64,000 bases of DNA from Pseudomonas sp. PH1b (GCF_000633395.1 NZ_AYMU01000013.1:99370-163369), one strand, 5' to 3'; positions 24,564 through 34,489 are shown, counted from the first letter of the stretch. Made by a program: numbers and translations. Notes: generated from the letters alone by a model not told the origin.

Positions 24564-25258
24564 AGGCGATTCATCCAGGCATGTTGGCAAAAGGGCTGAG
24601 CGCCGAGCAGGCTACGCAACAGGTTCAGGGCATGGGGCCACTGGGGCTTGGGAACTTCGCCAGCATGGCTGTCCAGGGTCAGTTGCCAGTCGTCGCCAGG
24701 GGTCAGCAGCAGGCCCAGGGCATAGGGGAAGGGCACGTCGTCGATCCAGCTGGCGTAGGCCTCGGGTGGCTGTTCTTCGGTGATCACCAGGAGTACGTGG
24801 GGGGCGCCGTCGGCCAGCAGGGTAGCGGCCTCCAGCAGGCCATGCTCCAGGCCGTCGCCGGCAGCGGCCAGGGCGGTCATTTCACTGGTTTCGCCACGCA
24901 TGATCGACCACAGGCCGATCACCGCATTGTGCACCGAGAGGCTGAACTGAGTGGGCGACAGCGGCTGTTCGGCGGCCAGGTCGCTGAGGATGTCGAAGGT
25001 GCGTGGGGTTTCGCCGTGACGGGAGATGAACACCAGCGGCAGGTGCTCAAGGCCTTCGGCCAAGGGCCAGCCAACGCTGAAGGCCATGCGTGCCAGGCGA
25101 CTGAGGCGACGGCGCTGCATGGCGGGAAGGAAGGACACATCGGGGACGGCATCGCAGCTTTCAGGCAGGGCCGGCCGTTGGCTCCAGGCCTGCCAGGCGT
25201 CCACGCTTTCGAGCCCAGGGGCCCACGCACGCCATTGAGCGATGTTGAACTTGATCAC
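24539..25258 (-). CDS. Ketosynthase-like chain length factor (Ketoacyl-synt_2 domain), first gene of APE operon
   Basis: Protein of 239 residues with the truncated thiolase-like Ketoacyl-synt_2 domain (VFISRHGETPRTFDILSDLAAEQPLSPTQFSLSVHNAVIGLWSI), ending before the region that holds catalytic histidines in full ketosynthases. The Cys-active-site motif is absent, so it is a partner (chain length factor) rather than a condensing enzyme; corresponds to ApeC, which pairs with the ApeO-type ketosynthase. The start is a GTG (MIKFNIAQWRAW) with a weak GGGA upstream. It is the first gene of the operon; the promoter should lie in 25259-25599. Confidence 0.86.
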   Translation of the reverse strand: MIKFNIAQWRAWAPGLESVDAWQAWSQRPALPESCDAVPDVSFLPAMQRRRLSRLARMAFSVGWPLAEGLEHLPLVFISRHGETPRTFDILSDLAAEQPLSPTQFSLSVHNAVIGLWSIMRGETSEMTALAAAGDGLEHGLLEAATLLADGAPHVLLVITEEQPPEAYASWIDDVPFPYALGLLLTPGDDWQLTLDSHAGEVPKPQWPHALNLLRSLLGAQPFCQHAWMNRLWTWQRNP

Positions 25259-25599
25259 TTGGTTTCATCCCGCCCCTGCGGGCTTCCTTGACGCGGCATA
25301 TCGCTTCGATCGGCGACTGGCCTGGGTGACGCAAAGGCGTCAGTGGCGCGCATTATCCCGGTGCGACTGGCTTGTAGCAAATGCTGGTTGGGCTGTTGGT
25401 CGCAAAAGCGACGATTCTGACGGGATTTTGGATGTCTAGTTGCCACTATCGGTTTTGCCTGCCTGGATTCCTTTCCGCCGCGCCGTTGCGAGGTGGCCTG
25501 CCCAGCGGCGCGGCCGCGCAAACTCGTGCACGCCCGAGGTAGCTAAGAAACGGGGCGGGCTACTACACTCGGTGATCTTTGATACACGGAGGTTTAGAC
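25259..25599. promoter_or_regulatory. Divergent intergenic region, APE operon / parA-like gene
   Basis: A gene-free stretch of 341 bp carrying the promoters of the long minus-strand operon and of the ParA gene. Visible are two small palindromes with the same architecture, GACGCAAAGGCGTC (25328-25341) and GTCGCAAAAGCGAC (25399-25412), 71 bp apart, which could be regulator sites. A hairpin CCCGCCCCTGCGGG lies near the operon start. No recognisable REP element or gene fragment, and no confident -35/-10 boxes. Confidence 0.5.
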
Positions 25600-26370
25600 A
25601 TGCGGCGCGTGGTGTTCAATCAGAAAGGTGGCGTTGGCAAGTCCAGCATTGCCTGCAACCTGGCGGCGGTCAGCGCCAGCGAGGGCTATCGCACCTTGCT
25701 GGTGGACCTGGATGCCCAGGCCAACTCGACCCAGTACCTCACCGGCCTGACCGGCGAGGACATTCCCATGGGCATCGCCGACTTCTTCAAGCAGACCCTG
25801 TCATCCGGCCCGTTCTCGAAAAAGAATCAGGTGGATATCTACGAGACCCCGTTCGACAACCTGCACGTGGTCACGGCCACCGCCGAGCTGGCGGATCTGC
25901 AGCCCAAGCTTGAGGCCAAGCACAAGATCAACAAGCTGCGTAAGTTGCTGGACGAGCTGGCCGAGGATTATGACCGGATCTACCTGGATACGCCGCCGGC
26001 CTTGAATTTCTATGCGGTATCGGCGCTGATCGCCGCTGATCGCGTGTTGATCCCCTTCGACTGCGACAGCTTTTCCCGCCAGGCGCTGTACGGCCTGCTG
26101 GCGGAGATCGAAGAGTTGAAGGAGGACCACAACGAAGGCCTGCAGGTCGAGGGCATCGTGGTCAACCAGTTCCAGGCCCGGGCCAGCCTGCCGCAACAGA
26201 TGCTCGACGAGCTGATCAGCGAAGGCTTGCCGGTGCTGCCGGTGTACCTGGGCAGCTCGGTGCGCATGCGTGAATCCCACCAGGCCAGCATGCCGCTGAT
26301 CCATCTCGACCCACGGCACAAGCTGACCCAGCAATTCGTCGACCTGCACAACCTGCTGGAAAACGCCTGA
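25600..26370 (+). CDS. Orphan ParA/MinD-type P-loop ATPase
   Basis: ParA-family ATPase of 256 residues. The deviant Walker A loop is KGGVGKSSIACNLAAV (9-24) with the signature lysine; LLVDLDAQANSTQYL is Walker A' and YLDTPPALNF is Walker B. There is no N-terminal HTH, so this is a small, MinD-like or orphan ParA that positions cargo rather than a plasmid repressor. No parB neighbour and no parS-like palindrome nearby. A strong GGAGG seven bases before the ATG fixes the start. Cargo unknown: it is not the chromosomal parA of Pseudomonas, which lies beside parB near the origin. Confidence 0.88.
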   Translation: MRRVVFNQKGGVGKSSIACNLAAVSASEGYRTLLVDLDAQANSTQYLTGLTGEDIPMGIADFFKQTLSSGPFSKKNQVDIYETPFDNLHVVTATAELADLQPKLEAKHKINKLRKLLDELAEDYDRIYLDTPPALNFYAVSALIAADRVLIPFDCDSFSRQALYGLLAEIEELKEDHNEGLQVEGIVVNQFQARASLPQQMLDELISEGLPVLPVYLGSSVRMRESHQASMPLIHLDPRHKLTQQFVDLHNLLENA

Positions 26371-26380
26371 CCCTCAAGCT

Positions 26381-26415
26381 GCCGTGAGCGCAGGTTATGC
26401 CTGCGGCTCATGGCG
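26381..26415. terminator. Hairpin between convergent parA-like and trxC genes
   Basis: Imperfect stem GCCGTGAGCGCAGG / CCTGCGGCTCATGGC around a short TTATG loop in the 50-bp gap between convergent genes. No T-tract, so a bidirectional terminator is plausible but not proven. Confidence 0.5.
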
Positions 26416-26420
26416 GCGGG

Positions 26421-26855
26421 TCAAATCCCCTGGCTGCGCAACCAGCTCAACAGCTGCGGCAGCGGCAAGGCGCCGCTTTGCCGGGCCACTTCCCGACCGT
26501 TCCTGAACAGGATCAGGCTGGGAATCGAGCGAATGCCCAATTGCCCCGACAACTGCGGGTTGGCTTCGCTGTCCAGCTTGGCCAGGCGGCATTTGCCACT
26601 CAATTGCGCGGCGGCCTGCGCAAAGACCGGTGCAAAGGATTTGCACGGCCCGCACCAGTCGGCCCAGACATCCACCAGCAACGGCAGGTCGCCCTTGATC
26701 TGGCTGGCGTAGTTGCCCTGTTTCAAGTCAAAGGGTTTGTTCAGCAACACCTCGGCCTTGCAGCGCCCGCACTTGGGGTGGTCCCCCAGGCGTTCGGCGG
26801 GGATGCGGTTGAGGCCGTTGCAGTGCGGGCAGGGGATCAGCAGTGGCTCGGTCAT
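26421..26855 (-). CDS. trxC: Thioredoxin 2 (zinc-containing)
   Basis: Thioredoxin of 144 residues with the TrxC layout: an N-terminal zinc ribbon (Cys9, Cys12, Cys29, Cys32 in CPHC and CGRC) followed by a thioredoxin fold with the redox motif WCGPC (Cys68, Cys71). Reduces protein disulfides in the cytosol, often in the oxidative stress response. The cis-proline loop (RSIPSLILF) is present. I start at the ATG; an upstream in-frame TTG is weaker. Appears monocistronic. Confidence 0.92.
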   Translation of the reverse strand: MTEPLLIPCPHCNGLNRIPAERLGDHPKCGRCKAEVLLNKPFDLKQGNYASQIKGDLPLLVDVWADWCGPCKSFAPVFAQAAAQLSGKCRLAKLDSEANPQLSGQLGIRSIPSLILFRNGREVARQSGALPLPQLLSWLRSQGI

Positions 26856-26947
26856 GGTTGGGTTCCGCAAACAGGGTAGAGCGCCTTAAATGGCGGTGCC
26901 CGGGGTGAATATCAAGTCGCCGCTGCCGGGCGGGCGTCGCCCTGGCT

Positions 26948-27898
26948 TCAGCTGCTGGGCGGGGCCTGTTCGACGCTGACCAGGCGGTCCATGGAGCGGC
27001 CGATGTAAAAGGTAAAGGGGCGGCCCAGGTCCATGGCCATACCCTCGCACCGGCCCATGAAGCCTATGTGTTGCAACGGAGAAATCTCCCCATCCTCGTG
27101 GTACTGCAAGCCGAGGGAACCGACACTGAAGCCGACGCGGTCGGCCCGGCGATCCGCTCGCGTGCCCCAGGAGGTCTTGATCGCGGACAGTTGGATGCGG
27201 TTGTCGAACAGCATCTGGTTGAGCGTGGGGTTGGCGAACCTGATGTTGCCGAACAAGAACTGCGCCGGTTCGCGCTTGTTGTCCTTCCATTCCAGGTAAA
27301 CGTTGTAATCCCCAGCTCCGCTCCCGGCCTTGCTGCCCATCTGGCTGAACGGCATGCCCGGCGCCTGGAGGGTGGCCTGGTATTGGCAAAACGCCTCGTT
27401 GGGCGTGCCGGTGGCCGAGAGCTTGCCGCTGATCAACTCCTCCATCGAGTAATGAAACAGCACATCGGCGTATTTCACCGGCTCCAGTGCCAGCGAGATA
27501 CGCCGCGGCAAGGCCATGGCCCTCTTGCGGTACTCGGGGCTGGTGTATTTCCCGGTTTCCGGGGCGATCTCCAGCACCGCCTCGAAGGTGCCGGCTGCGC
27601 GAGCCTCGACTATTTCGCTGAACAGTTGCCGCAGACGTTGGCGCTGGGTTTCCGGCACGCTGCTGTCCAGGCTGAGGTGCAGGGTCCTGTCGTCCTTGCG
27701 GTCCATCTCCAGGCCGATGTGGTCAGGCTCGATGCCGATCCCCACGGCCATCTGAGTGATGGTTTCTGCAAAGTACGGCACGATCCGGGCCTGTTTGGGG
27801 TCACCCACTTCTTCCTGGAAATGCAGGGTGAGGTAGGTCTGCTTGCAGCCGCAGAGCAGCATCAGCAGCAGGGCGGTGGCGTAGAGGCGGCGGTTCAA
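26948..27898 (-). CDS. Lipoprotein of unknown function, paralogue A
   Basis: Predicted lipoprotein of 316 residues. The TTG start is set by AAGGA seven bases upstream (MNRRLYATALLLMLLCGCKQ), with the lipidated cysteine after LLCG. The rest is alpha/beta, ending GRPFTFYIGRSMDRLVSVEQ. It shares that C-terminal pattern (GRPFTF..GR..DRL.SV) and the overall plan with the lipoprotein gene at 27925, so the two are tandem duplicates. No enzymatic motif recognised. A repeated theme of two subdomains of about 120 residues is possible, distantly resembling SecDF P1-type repeats, but this is a guess. Likely co-transcribed with its paralogue (26-bp gap). Confidence 0.75.
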   Translation of the reverse strand: MNRRLYATALLLMLLCGCKQTYLTLHFQEEVGDPKQARIVPYFAETITQMAVGIGIEPDHIGLEMDRKDDRTLHLSLDSSVPETQRQRLRQLFSEIVEARAAGTFEAVLEIAPETGKYTSPEYRKRAMALPRRISLALEPVKYADVLFHYSMEELISGKLSATGTPNEAFCQYQATLQAPGMPFSQMGSKAGSGAGDYNVYLEWKDNKREPAQFLFGNIRFANPTLNQMLFDNRIQLSAIKTSWGTRADRRADRVGFSVGSLGLQYHEDGEISPLQHIGFMGRCEGMAMDLGRPFTFYIGRSMDRLVSVEQAPPSS

Positions 27899-27924
27899 TG
27901 GCAATCCTTGGCGTGCACGGGGTG

Positions 27925-28869
27925 TTAGCGGTAGTCGACGCTGGTCAAGCGATCCAGGGTCCGACCCATTTGAAAGGTAAAGGGCCGACCCAGGGTCTGC
28001 ATCTTCTGCTCGCACAGCGCTTGCAGTTCGTCCTTGCGGGTGTCGAAGGGCAGGGCTGCGGTCAGGGTCTGGACGCCGATGGAGCCGATGACGATGGCGA
28101 ACTCATCAAGGGGCACCGGGGCGGGGTGGGTGATTTGCGAACTCGATGGCCAGGCCTGGATGGTTTTCTGTTGCAGGTGCCGGTTCAGGTCCGGGTCGGC
28201 GAAATGCACCTTGAGCGCCACCTTGGCAATGTTGCCGCTGCGGGTCAGCAAGGAGATCAGGCCACGCTCGCTGTTGTCCTGTTCCAGGGCTTCGTAGGCG
28301 ATCAGTTTCAAGCGCGCGGGCATTGCCAGGTGCGCGGTGATCTTGCAACTGACCGGGCCTTCGATTTCGCTCTCGTTGACAATGGCGCGCATGCTGTCGT
28401 CGTAGCTGCGGTCCAGCAGCATGCCGAACTCCGGGTCGAACTCCAGGGTGGCGTCAATGCTGTCCGGCAAGTCGCTGGTGCCGGACGGGGTGACCTTGGC
28501 ATGGGCATTGTCCAGCTCCAGGTGCAGGTTCATCGAGCTGGCCTGGCGTGCAGCGGTGACCTGTTCGAAGAGGGCCTTGAGGCTGCCCCGCTGTTCCGGG
28601 CTCAGGGAGTAGTCCACCAGGCGCAGGTGGATCACCTTGTCATCCTCCTTGTCGCGCTCCAGGGCAATGGCGTCCGGGTCCAGGCCCTGGGCAGCGATTG
28701 CGGTGTAGATGCTCTGCTTGTACGCCTCGTGCACCAACTGGTCGGAGTATTGCGGGCCGGCCTTGGGGTCGGAACGCACCGAGTCCTGGAAGTGCAGGGT
28801 GGCGAAATCTTCCTTGCACCCGGTCAGGGCAAGCAGCAGGGGCAACAGCGATAGGTAGCGAGGTTTCAT
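27925..28869 (-). CDS. Lipoprotein of unknown function, paralogue B
   Basis: Predicted lipoprotein of 314 residues: MKPRYLSLLPLLLALTGCKED with the lipidated Cys18. The mature part begins FATLHFQDSVRSDPKAGPQYSDQLVHEAYKQS and ends GRPFTFQMGRTLDRLTSVD, matching paralogue A. The central segment has acidic, beta-rich stretches. Function unknown. The pair and the small membrane protein at 28943-29383 are adjacent on the same strand and could act together in the envelope. No recognised Pfam-like motif. Confidence 0.78.
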   Translation of the reverse strand: MKPRYLSLLPLLLALTGCKEDFATLHFQDSVRSDPKAGPQYSDQLVHEAYKQSIYTAIAAQGLDPDAIALERDKEDDKVIHLRLVDYSLSPEQRGSLKALFEQVTAARQASSMNLHLELDNAHAKVTPSGTSDLPDSIDATLEFDPEFGMLLDRSYDDSMRAIVNESEIEGPVSCKITAHLAMPARLKLIAYEALEQDNSERGLISLLTRSGNIAKVALKVHFADPDLNRHLQQKTIQAWPSSSQITHPAPVPLDEFAIVIGSIGVQTLTAALPFDTRKDELQALCEQKMQTLGRPFTFQMGRTLDRLTSVDYR

Positions 28870-28942
28870 GATGGACTCTTGCTGGGGGCGACGAGGGCAG
28901 GGTTGGCGACAGGGGCGGGCGGTGAGGATGGCTGCCGCTGCG

Positions 28943-29383
28943 TCACTGGGCCAGGCGATGCCCGTTGAGGCCGATGACTACGGCGAACTTCTTGGCGATG
29001 ACCACTTCGGCCAGGTTGCTGGCGGCCAGGAAGCTTTCCATCGGGTAGGGGAATTCCACCGGGATGTCGCCGATCGACAGGTGCTGCAGCGCCTGGGCCG
29101 GCAGTTCCAGCCCGTCGCTCGCGCTGCCGCCACGAATCAGATAGACGCTCTCGCTGAGCGGCTGGTAGGACATGCCGCCGCTGCCCTGGATGCGTTGCAG
29201 GCTGGCGGTCTGCTGGGCAAGCGCGTCCAGTTCGGCCTGGGTGATGGTGCGGTGCGGTTGCCCGTGCAGGCGCAGGTCCTGCAGGTTCATCCGGTACTTG
29301 GCGCGCCGGCTCAGGTAGATGACCGCCGACACCAGGCTGATGACGCCGCAAGCCAGGGTGACGAGGTTGAGGAACAGGTTCAT
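28943..29383 (-). CDS. Small single-pass membrane protein of unknown function
   Basis: Protein of 146 residues with one N-terminal membrane segment (LFLNLVTLACGVISLVSAVIYLS) and a soluble remainder with ALAQQTASLQRIQGSG, ALQHLSIGDIPVEFPYPMESFL and AKKFAVVIGLNGHRL. The start is the ATG (MNLFL) five or six bases after AAGGA; a tandem ATG two codons earlier overlaps the ribosome site. Follows the upstream gap and precedes the two paralogous lipoproteins by 73 bp. Possible partner of them. Not recognised. Confidence 0.7.
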   Translation of the reverse strand: MNLFLNLVTLACGVISLVSAVIYLSRRAKYRMNLQDLRLHGQPHRTITQAELDALAQQTASLQRIQGSGGMSYQPLSESVYLIRGGSASDGLELPAQALQHLSIGDIPVEFPYPMESFLAASNLAEVVIAKKFAVVIGLNGHRLAQ

Positions 29384-29558
29384 GCGCATCCTTGCAGGTA
29401 CTGGACATCAGGGGCGCGCATTATCCCTGTCCGTCAGTGGCGGGTCCATGTGCAATCGCAGCTCGCGCCAGTGCCGAGTGGCAAGCAGGCGTTCAACCTG
29501 CGGCACGTCCGCAGGCTGGCCGAGGGCTTCCTGGGCTCGATGGATAGCGCCGTCCGGC

Positions 29559-31022
<1,464 letters not shown>

Positions 31023-31030
31023 CGGCCATC

Positions 31031-31063
31031 TCCCAGCAGAATGTCCGAGCATTCTGCTAGGGA
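31031..31063 (-). promoter_or_regulatory. Hairpin between mscK and selO, next to the selO ribosome site
   Basis: Perfect 9-bp stem AGCAGAATG / CATTCTGCT around a TCCGAG loop, extendable by three more pairs after one mismatch. The base of the stem includes the selO Shine-Dalgarno (GGGAG on the minus strand). No T-tract, so it is more likely a translational or processing element than a terminator. Confidence 0.55.
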
Positions 31064-31071
31064 TAGAGGCC

Positions 31072-34000
31072 TTAGTCGAGTTTGCTCGGCGGCGGTTCCT
31101 GCAGCGGCTTGCCCTCGGGCGCCGGGACTATGGTCTTGGCCTCCGGCTCGATGGGCACCATCTTGTACTCCTGGCCGTGGAGGTTTTTCAGGTAGACCTC
31201 CATCTGCCGGAACGAGATGTTGATGTGCTGCTTCTTGAACTCGCGGTTGATGAAGCGGTTGACCTCGTCCACCACCGGGTTACGGTCCCCCAGTTCGCGC
31301 ACGTGCATGCGCAGCTCGTGGTCCAGGGTGCTTTCGCCGAAGTTCAGGAAGTACACATGGGGCTCGGGTTCCTTGAGTACCCGCGGGTTGTCCCGGGCGG
31401 CCTTGAGCAGCAGCTCCTTCACCAGGTCCAGGTCCGAGCCGTAGTCGACGCCGAGCTTCAGGGTGACCCGGGTGATGGTGTCGGTCAGCGACCAGTTGAT
31501 CAACTGCCCGGTGATGAAGGTCTGGTTGGGGACGATGATGTCCTTGCGGTCGAAGTCGGTGATGGTGGTGGCGCGGATGCGGATCTTGCTCACCGTGCCC
31601 GAGAGGTTGCCGATGGTGATGGTGTCGCCGATGCGCACCGGTCGCTCGAACAGGATGATGATGCCGGAGATGAAGTTGGCGAAGATCGCCTGCATGCCGA
31701 AACCCAGGCCCACCGACAAGGCGGCGACCAGCCATTGCAGCTTGTCCCAACTGACCCCGAGGGTCGACAGGGTGGCCACGAAGCCGATCCCGGCGATGGC
31801 GTAGGACAGCAGGGTGGTGGTGGCGTAGGCGCTGCCCTGAGCCAGGTCGAGCTTGGACAGCACCAGCACTTCCAGGAGCCCCGGCAGGTTGCGCGCCAGG
31901 GCGAAGGTGATGCCGACGATGATCAGCGCGCCGAGCATGTCGCCGATGCTGATGGGCACCATGCTCATGTTGGCGCCGGTGCCGCTGGTGTATTCGTACA
32001 GGGTCACGTTGTCGAGGTAGGAGAACACCGTGATCAGGTCCGACCAGACCCAGTACAGCGCGGCCATGAAGCCGCCCAGCAGCGCCAGGCGGATCAGGCG
32101 CAGGGACTGCTCGTTGACCTTCTCGATGTCCATGGTCGGTTCTTCGACCACGGCCTCGCCGCTTTCCCCGGCTTCCTTGGCGGCCTGGCGCTTGCTCAGC
32201 GCTCGCTGATAGGCCAGGCGCCGCGCGGCGACGCTGAGGCCGCGCACGAAGGTGGCCTCGATCACCAGCCAGAACATCAGCAGGTACAGGGTGTTGATCA
32301 GGCGGTCGCTGAGTTTCAGGGCGGTGTAGTAGTAGCCGAAGCACACTGCGATGAACAAGGCGATCGGCAGCAGGGTGAACAGCAATCCCACCGCCTTGCG
32401 AAACAACGAGGCGTTCTCGTGGGTCGGGCTGCTCAGCAGCAGGCGGCTCAGCAACCAGGCCATCAGCCCGTAGCAGGTCAGCACCACGGCGATGCCCAGG
32501 ACGTCATCGGCCAGGGCTGCCGGCTGGTGCTCGGCCACCGCCACCACGGCCACCAGTGCCAGGACCACCAGCCCGAGCCGACGGACCCAGCCCTGGAGGA
32601 ATTCGACCTGGGGTTTCTCCCAGCGAAAATGCAGCTCGGCCACACCGCCTGGGGCGAGGATCCGGTAGGCGGTGTAGAACACCAGCCAGGCCTGGGCGAT
32701 CTGCAGCAGCGCCGCGCCGAGGTTGACGTTCTGCCCCCGGGCGTCGGTCTGCAGGGCATAACCGCACAGGGCCAGGGCCAGGCTCACCGGCATCGCCAGC
32801 AGAATGTTCACCAGGATCGCCAGCGGTGTGTGCCACTGGCTGTCGCGTTTGAAGTGACCGATGTCCTTGTGCACCTTGTTCAGGCGCGAATAGAGGTTCT
32901 TGCGCCGCCACAGCAGGGCACCGAGCAACAGCAGCAGCGGCAGGAACAGCAGCGGCCTTTGCGCCAGGCCATCGGTCAGCTCGCTGAGGCTGGAGGCCCA
33001 GGGCAGCGTGGTGATCTGTTTCTGCAGGCGCTCGGGGACTTCCTGCAGCCATTCGGCGTCCAGGGGCTTGTTGCTGGGGATCCAGAACATCTGCTCGTCG
33101 AGGGTTGCCCGCAGGTTCTGCGAGGTGCTCAGCAGTTGCTTCTGGTTCAGTTGCAGGGTGATGGATTCGTTGAGCAGCGCGCTCAGCTCGCGGTTCAGGC
33201 GTTCCAGCAGGTCGGCGCGGGTGAGTGCCAGGTCGATCAGGGTCCGGCGCAGCTGTGGCGTGACCTGCTCCGGTGGCTGGGTCTTGAGCAGGTTGTCGAC
33301 GTAGCCGCTGGGGCTGCTGAGCAGTTCGCGCTGCTGGTTGATCTCGAACTGGTAGAGGCGGATGTCGGCGATTTCGTCCGCCAGGTCCCGGTCCAGTTTC
33401 AGGCGCGGCAGGGCCTGCTTCTGCTTGTAGAGGATCTTCGACAGCAGCAGGCTGCCCTTGAGCACGTTGATCTGTTCGTCCAGGGCGGCGTCGCTCTGGC
33501 TCACGCTGTCCAGTTGCTGCTTGGTCTGCAGGTTCTGCTGGGTCAGCTCGTTGAGGCGGTCGGTGCACACCAGCAGGTAGTCGGAGAGCTTGAGGTTGGT
33601 GGCGCTCTCGGTGGCCAGCAGGCTGCTGCCCCCGGCCTTCTGCGCCTCGATGGACTGCTGGGTCACGGTCTCCTGGGACTGGGCCAGGCGTTTCTGGTTG
33701 ATCAGGGTCTGCAGGTCCTGGATCTCATGTTCCAGGCGCGCGGTCTTTTCCATCAACAGGTCATGCTGGCTGTTGCCCAGGTCCTGCAGCTGGCTGTTGC
33801 CCGCCAGTTCCTGGCGGCGCAGGGGAATCAGGGCGTTGATCGCCGCCAGCTCGGCATTGAGCAGGTTGCGCTGGTCGGCACTGAGCAGCTTGCCGCTGTC
33901 CTTGCCGGTCTTGAGGGCGGCGTTGATCTGCAGGATCCGCGCCTGGCTGCCGCTGATCTCGGCCTGGGCGCGCTCGGGGCGGGTCTGGGCGGTGATGGTC

Positions 34001-34425
34001 ATGCTGTTGGCGTCCGCCAGAGCCTTCTGCAACTCGCCCTGGGTGGTGGTGCGCTCGGCCAGCAATTGCTCCAGCTGGGCCACTGACAGCGAGGCATAGC
34101 GCTGGGCTACCGGCACCACCTTGGTGGCCTTGAGGCGCGCCAGTTCCCGCTGGTTGTCGGCGGTCAGGCGCGGGGCATTGCTCAGTTGCTGCTTCAGGTC
34201 CGCCAGGCGGCGTTCGTAGTCCTGCTTGGTATTGAGCTGGCCAAGGGTGTTCTGCAGCAGCGTCTGCAGGGCCTTCTGATCGGCCTCGGGCAGCTTGCGC
34301 TCGGCGATCTTATCCAGGTTCTGCTGGACCGACTCGGCACTGGGCGGATCACCGCCCTGTGCGGCGCCGACAGAGAGACTCAGGCCCAGCAGGGCGATAG
34401 CGAAAAAGTGGCGCAGGGTAGGCAT
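31072..34425 (-). CDS. mscK: Large mechanosensitive channel MscK (KefA)
   Basis: Potassium-sensitive mechanosensitive channel, 1117 residues (E. coli MscK is about 1120). Signal peptide at residues 1-24, then a coiled-coil periplasmic domain to about residue 480 (AQLEQLLAERTTTQGELQKALAD and many Leu/Gln heptads), then about 11 membrane helices, with the MscS-like pore helix and beta domain near the C-terminus (VLVLSKLDLAQGSAYATTTLLSYAIAG, GLGFGMQAIFANFISGIIILFERPVRIGDTI). Opens under high membrane tension to protect from osmotic downshock. Downstream of cvrA by 64 bp, upstream of selO by 49 bp. Confidence 0.94.
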   Translation of the reverse strand: MPTLRHFFAIALLGLSLSVGAAQGGDPPSAESVQQNLDKIAERKLPEADQKALQTLLQNTLGQLNTKQDYERRLADLKQQLSNAPRLTADNQRELARLKATKVVPVAQRYASLSVAQLEQLLAERTTTQGELQKALADANSMTITAQTRPERAQAEISGSQARILQINAALKTGKDSGKLLSADQRNLLNAELAAINALIPLRRQELAGNSQLQDLGNSQHDLLMEKTARLEHEIQDLQTLINQKRLAQSQETVTQQSIEAQKAGGSSLLATESATNLKLSDYLLVCTDRLNELTQQNLQTKQQLDSVSQSDAALDEQINVLKGSLLLSKILYKQKQALPRLKLDRDLADEIADIRLYQFEINQQRELLSSPSGYVDNLLKTQPPEQVTPQLRRTLIDLALTRADLLERLNRELSALLNESITLQLNQKQLLSTSQNLRATLDEQMFWIPSNKPLDAEWLQEVPERLQKQITTLPWASSLSELTDGLAQRPLLFLPLLLLLGALLWRRKNLYSRLNKVHKDIGHFKRDSQWHTPLAILVNILLAMPVSLALALCGYALQTDARGQNVNLGAALLQIAQAWLVFYTAYRILAPGGVAELHFRWEKPQVEFLQGWVRRLGLVVLALVAVVAVAEHQPAALADDVLGIAVVLTCYGLMAWLLSRLLLSSPTHENASLFRKAVGLLFTLLPIALFIAVCFGYYYTALKLSDRLINTLYLLMFWLVIEATFVRGLSVAARRLAYQRALSKRQAAKEAGESGEAVVEEPTMDIEKVNEQSLRLIRLALLGGFMAALYWVWSDLITVFSYLDNVTLYEYTSGTGANMSMVPISIGDMLGALIIVGITFALARNLPGLLEVLVLSKLDLAQGSAYATTTLLSYAIAGIGFVATLSTLGVSWDKLQWLVAALSVGLGFGMQAIFANFISGIIILFERPVRIGDTITIGNLSGTVSKIRIRATTITDFDRKDIIVPNQTFITGQLINWSLTDTITRVTLKLGVDYGSDLDLVKELLLKAARDNPRVLKEPEPHVYFLNFGESTLDHELRMHVRELGDRNPVVDEVNRFINREFKKQHINISFRQMEVYLKNLHGQEYKMVPIEPEAKTIVPAPEGKPLQEPPPSKLD

Positions 34426-34489
34426 AGAAGTCGGTCAAGCAAGTAGGGATAGGGGGAACGTGGCGGCGGGGCCGGACGCGTTCCCGAGT

